The position numbers and the translations under genes were made by a program. DNA of 64,000 nucleotides, taken from positions 2,170,001 through 2,234,000 of the forward strand of contig NZ_CP108513.1 of the NCBI RefSeq assembly GCF_035989285.1. Reading direction: 5' to 3'. This stretch comes from Streptomyces sp. NBC_01235 (lineage in GTDB: Bacteria; Actinomycetota; Actinomycetes; Streptomycetales; Streptomycetaceae). Of this stretch, positions 61,743 through 64,000 are shown piece after piece. The notes under the pieces were generated by a model, which saw nothing but the letters and a program-made list of their open reading frames with translations, ran no database searches and was not told the origin of the DNA. Every line of letters starts with the position of its first letter. Within the stretch, counting starts at the first letter, position 1.

Positions 61743-63227
61743 ATGACCGAGCCTCAAGTCCCCACCGCAGCCCAACCCCGATCCCCGCAGCCCGCGGGGC
61801 CCGAGACAAGCCCTCACCTCCAGCGCGGCACCCTCGGCGTCGCCGACATCGTCTTCTTCGTCGCCGCCGCGGCCGCCCCGCTCACCGTGATGGCCGGCGT
61901 CGCCCCCCTCGCCATCCTCTTCGGCGGCATCGGAGCCCCGGCCGCCTATGTCGGCGTCGGTGTCCTGCTGTGCCTGTTCGCGGTCGGCTTCACCGCGATG
62001 ACGCCGTACATCCGCAACGCGGGAGCGTTCTACGCGTACGTCGCCCGCGGGCTCGGCCGCCCGGCCGGGCTCGGCGCGGCGCTGCTCGCCCTGTTCTCCT
62101 ACAACGCCCTGCAGATCGGCGTGTTCGGGGCCTTCGGCTTCTTCTCCGCCTCCACTATGAACGACCTCCTCGGCGTCGACCTGCCCTGGCCGGTGTACGC
62201 CTTCGCGGGGATCGCCGTCGTGTGGTTCCTCGGCTTCCGCTCGATCAACTTCGGGGCCAAAGTCCTGGCTCTCCTCCTCGTCGCGGAGACGGCCGTCCTG
62301 CTGCTGCTCGCCGTCGCGATTCTCATCAAGGGCGGGGCGCACGGGCTGACCCTGGACTCCTTCGCCCCCTCCAACGTCTTCACCTCGAAGATGAGCGGTC
62401 CGCTGGGCCTCGCCGTCGCGGCCTTCATCGGCTTCGAGGCCACCGCCATCTACCGCGAAGAAGCCCGGAACCCCGACCGCACCGTCCCCCGCGCCACCTA
62501 CCTCGCCGTCGGCTTCCTCGGCCTCTTCTACACCTTCATCACCTGGGTCATCGTGCAGGCCTTCGGCAGCGACCAGGCGGTCGGGGCAGCCGCACAGAAC
62601 CCGGCCGAGATGTTCTTCACCGCCATGACCCGCTACGTCGGCGGCTGGGCCACCGACCTCCAGCGCATCCTGATCATCACCAGCCTGCTGGCCGCGCTGC
62701 TCTCCTTCCACAACGCCATCACCCGCTACGCCTACGCGCTGTCCGCCGAACGGGTCGCTCCCGCCACCCTGGGCAAGGTCCACCCGCGCCACGGCTCGCC
62801 ATGGATCGCCGGCATCGCCCAGAGCGCCCTGGCCGTCGTTGTCGTCGCCGTCTTCGCCGCGATCGGCGTCCACCCCTACAACCAGTTCTTCCTCTGGGTG
62901 AACACCCCCGGCGTGGTCGGCATCCTGGTCCTGCAGGCCCTGGCCGCCTTCGCCGTGGTGGCTTTCTTCCGCCGCAACCCCGCCACGCGGGGCGAGGGAC
63001 GCCTGCGCACCCTGGTCGCACCAGCATCCGCAGGCATCCTCCTCACCCTGACCACGGGGCTGGTCTGCGAGCGCCTCGACCTGTTCACCGGCGCCGGTCC
63101 TGCCGTCAACTGGACGCTCGCCGCGCTCACCCCGGCCCTGTTCCTGACAGGCGTGTTCGTCGCCCTCCGCATCCGCCGCACCAGGCCCGAGGTCTACGCC
63201 AAGCTCGCCACCACCGACATCGACTGA
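61743..63227 (+). CDS. APC-family amino acid/amine permease
   Basis: The 494-residue membrane protein has about 12 segments with APC features: LQRGTLGVADIVFFVAAAAA, NAGAFYAYVARGLGRPAGLG, AAFIGFEATAIYREEARNPD and HPRHGSPWIAG. GCGGAG precedes the ATG. It is a paralogue of the permease at 54.2 kb. Being next to the amidohydrolase, it probably imports that enzyme's substrate. Confidence 0.9.
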   Translation: MTEPQVPTAAQPRSPQPAGPETSPHLQRGTLGVADIVFFVAAAAAPLTVMAGVAPLAILFGGIGAPAAYVGVGVLLCLFAVGFTAMTPYIRNAGAFYAYVARGLGRPAGLGAALLALFSYNALQIGVFGAFGFFSASTMNDLLGVDLPWPVYAFAGIAVVWFLGFRSINFGAKVLALLLVAETAVLLLLAVAILIKGGAHGLTLDSFAPSNVFTSKMSGPLGLAVAAFIGFEATAIYREEARNPDRTVPRATYLAVGFLGLFYTFITWVIVQAFGSDQAVGAAAQNPAEMFFTAMTRYVGGWATDLQRILIITSLLAALLSFHNAITRYAYALSAERVAPATLGKVHPRHGSPWIAGIAQSALAVVVVAVFAAIGVHPYNQFFLWVNTPGVVGILVLQALAAFAVVAFFRRNPATRGEGRLRTLVAPASAGILLTLTTGLVCERLDLFTGAGPAVNWTLAALTPALFLTGVFVALRIRRTRPEVYAKLATTDID

Positions 63228-63476
63228 TCGACGCCGCCCGCCCCCGGCACACGGAGGCGACTTCCCGCCCGCGGCGGACCACGTCCGTCCTGCCCGCCGT
63301 GCCGGGCACCACGCCCCGCTGCCACGCATCCGACCACGAGACGGTGCATCCTCATGATTCTCGGGCGCCACAAGAAGCCGGCTCGGTCACGTCCGCCGAG
63401 GTGGTGTATCGACGGCCACTCGGCCTTGGTCAGTGGGCCGAGTCCCATGTTGCGGCGTGGACGGGGAACCGCGCAA

Positions 63477-64000
63477 TCAACCGATGTCAGGACAACAGTT
63501 ACCGGTGTCGTGCAGCTGCTCGCGAGCAGTTGCGAGCAGGAGGCTGGTGTCGCTCGTCGAATGAACACCACCGAACACGTAGTGGTCAGGACGAGCGAGC
63601 ACCGCTTCGCACGAGTGTCGACGCATCCACGCGTCCAGGAGGTGGTCTTCCTCGCGGTATTCGTCCTGGCCGGCCGGCGTCTCGGCGACCAGACGGACGA
63701 CGCGGATCGGGAATCCACCTTCCGCCCGGTGCGCGCGCATGGCCGACTCGGCTGCGGCTTCGTCCGTGTCGTGCCGGATCACCAGCCGGAAGGTGCTCCC
63801 GGCGTACTCGTCGAGCAGCCCGGTCCTGTCCCGGCTGTCGGTCACTGTCGGTTGCGGAAGAATGTCGCCGCGCGCGGGGAAATGTTCCGGTGCGAGGAAG
63901 CCCGCCAGCAGTCCTGGGATCAGAGACTGGCGGATGGTTCCTTCCGGCGTGGCCTTCAGTTCTGCCAGCAGGTCTGCGTCCCGCTTGGCGGCGGTGGCCT
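63477..64000 (-). CDS. FAD-dependent aromatic hydroxylase, MhpA-like (C-terminal part)
   Basis: The frame is open to the right edge, so the FAD-binding N-terminal two-thirds lie outside the window. The visible 174 residues include KRDADLLAELKATPEGTIRQ, SLIPGLLAGFL, PARGDILPQPTVTD and the thioredoxin-like tail ending in AVLARPDHYVFGG. These are typical of the C-terminus of 3-(3-hydroxyphenyl)propionate hydroxylase and related class A flavin monooxygenases. The enzyme would ortho-hydroxylate a phenolic compound with NAD(P)H and O2. Reading is convergent with the permease; the 249-bp gap between them shows no gene. Confidence 0.75.
   Translation of the reverse strand, partial: ATAAKRDADLLAELKATPEGTIRQSLIPGLLAGFLAPEHFPARGDILPQPTVTDSRDRTGLLDEYAGSTFRLVIRHDTDEAAAESAMRAHRAEGGFPIRVVRLVAETPAGQDEYREEDHLLDAWMRRHSCEAVLARPDHYVFGGVHSTSDTSLLLATAREQLHDTGNCCPDIG

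Noticed and set aside
63243..63306. CCCGGCAC/GTGCCGGG inverted repeat after the last permease
   Set aside because: Eight-bp arms 48 bases apart are common by chance in DNA this rich in G and C.
63228..63476. Antisense frame running past the end of the MhpA-like gene
   Set aside because: It has no domain and overlaps the hydroxylase in another frame, so I treat it as a shadow.

Overview
The window looks like actinobacterial, most probably Streptomyces, chromosomal DNA. It is very GC-rich, codons strongly prefer G or C in the third position, many genes start with GTG, genes are joined by ATGA overlaps, and terminators are GC-rich stem-loops without a U-tract. I saw no rRNA, tRNA or CRISPR array. 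Almost every gene is catabolic, transport or regulatory, so this reads as an accessory region for using plant-derived and terpenoid- or aromatic-like carbon sources.

Region 1 (1-9.5 kb, all +) is a glycoside-utilisation cluster: the end of a family-5 ABC substrate-binding protein, an alpha-L-rhamnosidase (GH78), a sugar isomerase/epimerase-like TIM barrel, a Gfo/Idh/MocA oxidoreductase, a beta-lactamase-fold esterase and a GH2 beta-galactosidase. Region 2 (9.8-19.8 kb) handles plant esters and aromatic acids: a secreted tannase/feruloyl-esterase relative lacking both conserved cysteines, a LysR regulator divergent from an MHS-type transporter/acyl-CoA ligase/SDR set, two more alpha/beta hydrolases, and a collapsed DUF6351 gene that still has its promoter, start and terminator. 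Region 3 (19.8-24.6 kb) starts with gene remnants (CocE-like, TetR, IS630-type transposase). It continues with two divergent regulator/oxidoreductase pairs: F420-type reductase/TetR and aldo-keto reductase/TetR.

Region 4 (24.7-38.6 kb, all -) is a long catabolic operon under a GntR/FCD regulator: cytochrome P450, SDR, an Ltp2-like thiolase-fold protein, a DUF35 protein without zinc cysteines, a crotonase, a tandem CaiB/BaiF CoA-transferase, a [2Fe-2S] ferredoxin and its FAD reductase, two aldehyde dehydrogenases and a second CoA-transferase. Together they suggest hydroxylation, oxidation to an acid, CoA activation and side-chain cleavage of a hydrophobic substrate.

Region 5 (38.7-43.4 kb) mixes remnants (LysR, MFS, IclR and BioY fragments) with a MerR/quinone-oxidoreductase pair and an intact MFS exporter. 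Region 6 (43.5-58.9 kb) is a second oxidative catabolic cluster: cupin and TetR, a large FAD/4Fe-4S D-2-hydroxyacid-type oxidase, FAH-family hydrolase, aldehyde dehydrogenase, Baeyer-Villiger-type monooxygenase, LysR, D-2-hydroxyacid dehydrogenase, APC permease, and an adrenodoxin-reductase-like flavoprotein/flavodoxin/P450 trio. Four copies of one 20-bp semi-palindrome lie in three promoter regions of this cluster and suggest a regulon, probably of the TetR protein. The P450 has Pro-Asn in place of the usual acid-alcohol pair, which resembles the flavodoxin-partnered P450s XplA and P450cin.

Region 7 (58.8-64 kb) has a metallo-beta-lactamase-fold pseudogene killed by a stop codon, a TetR regulator facing an amidohydrolase/APC permease pair across two operators, and the C-terminus of a flavin-dependent aromatic hydroxylase running off the right end.
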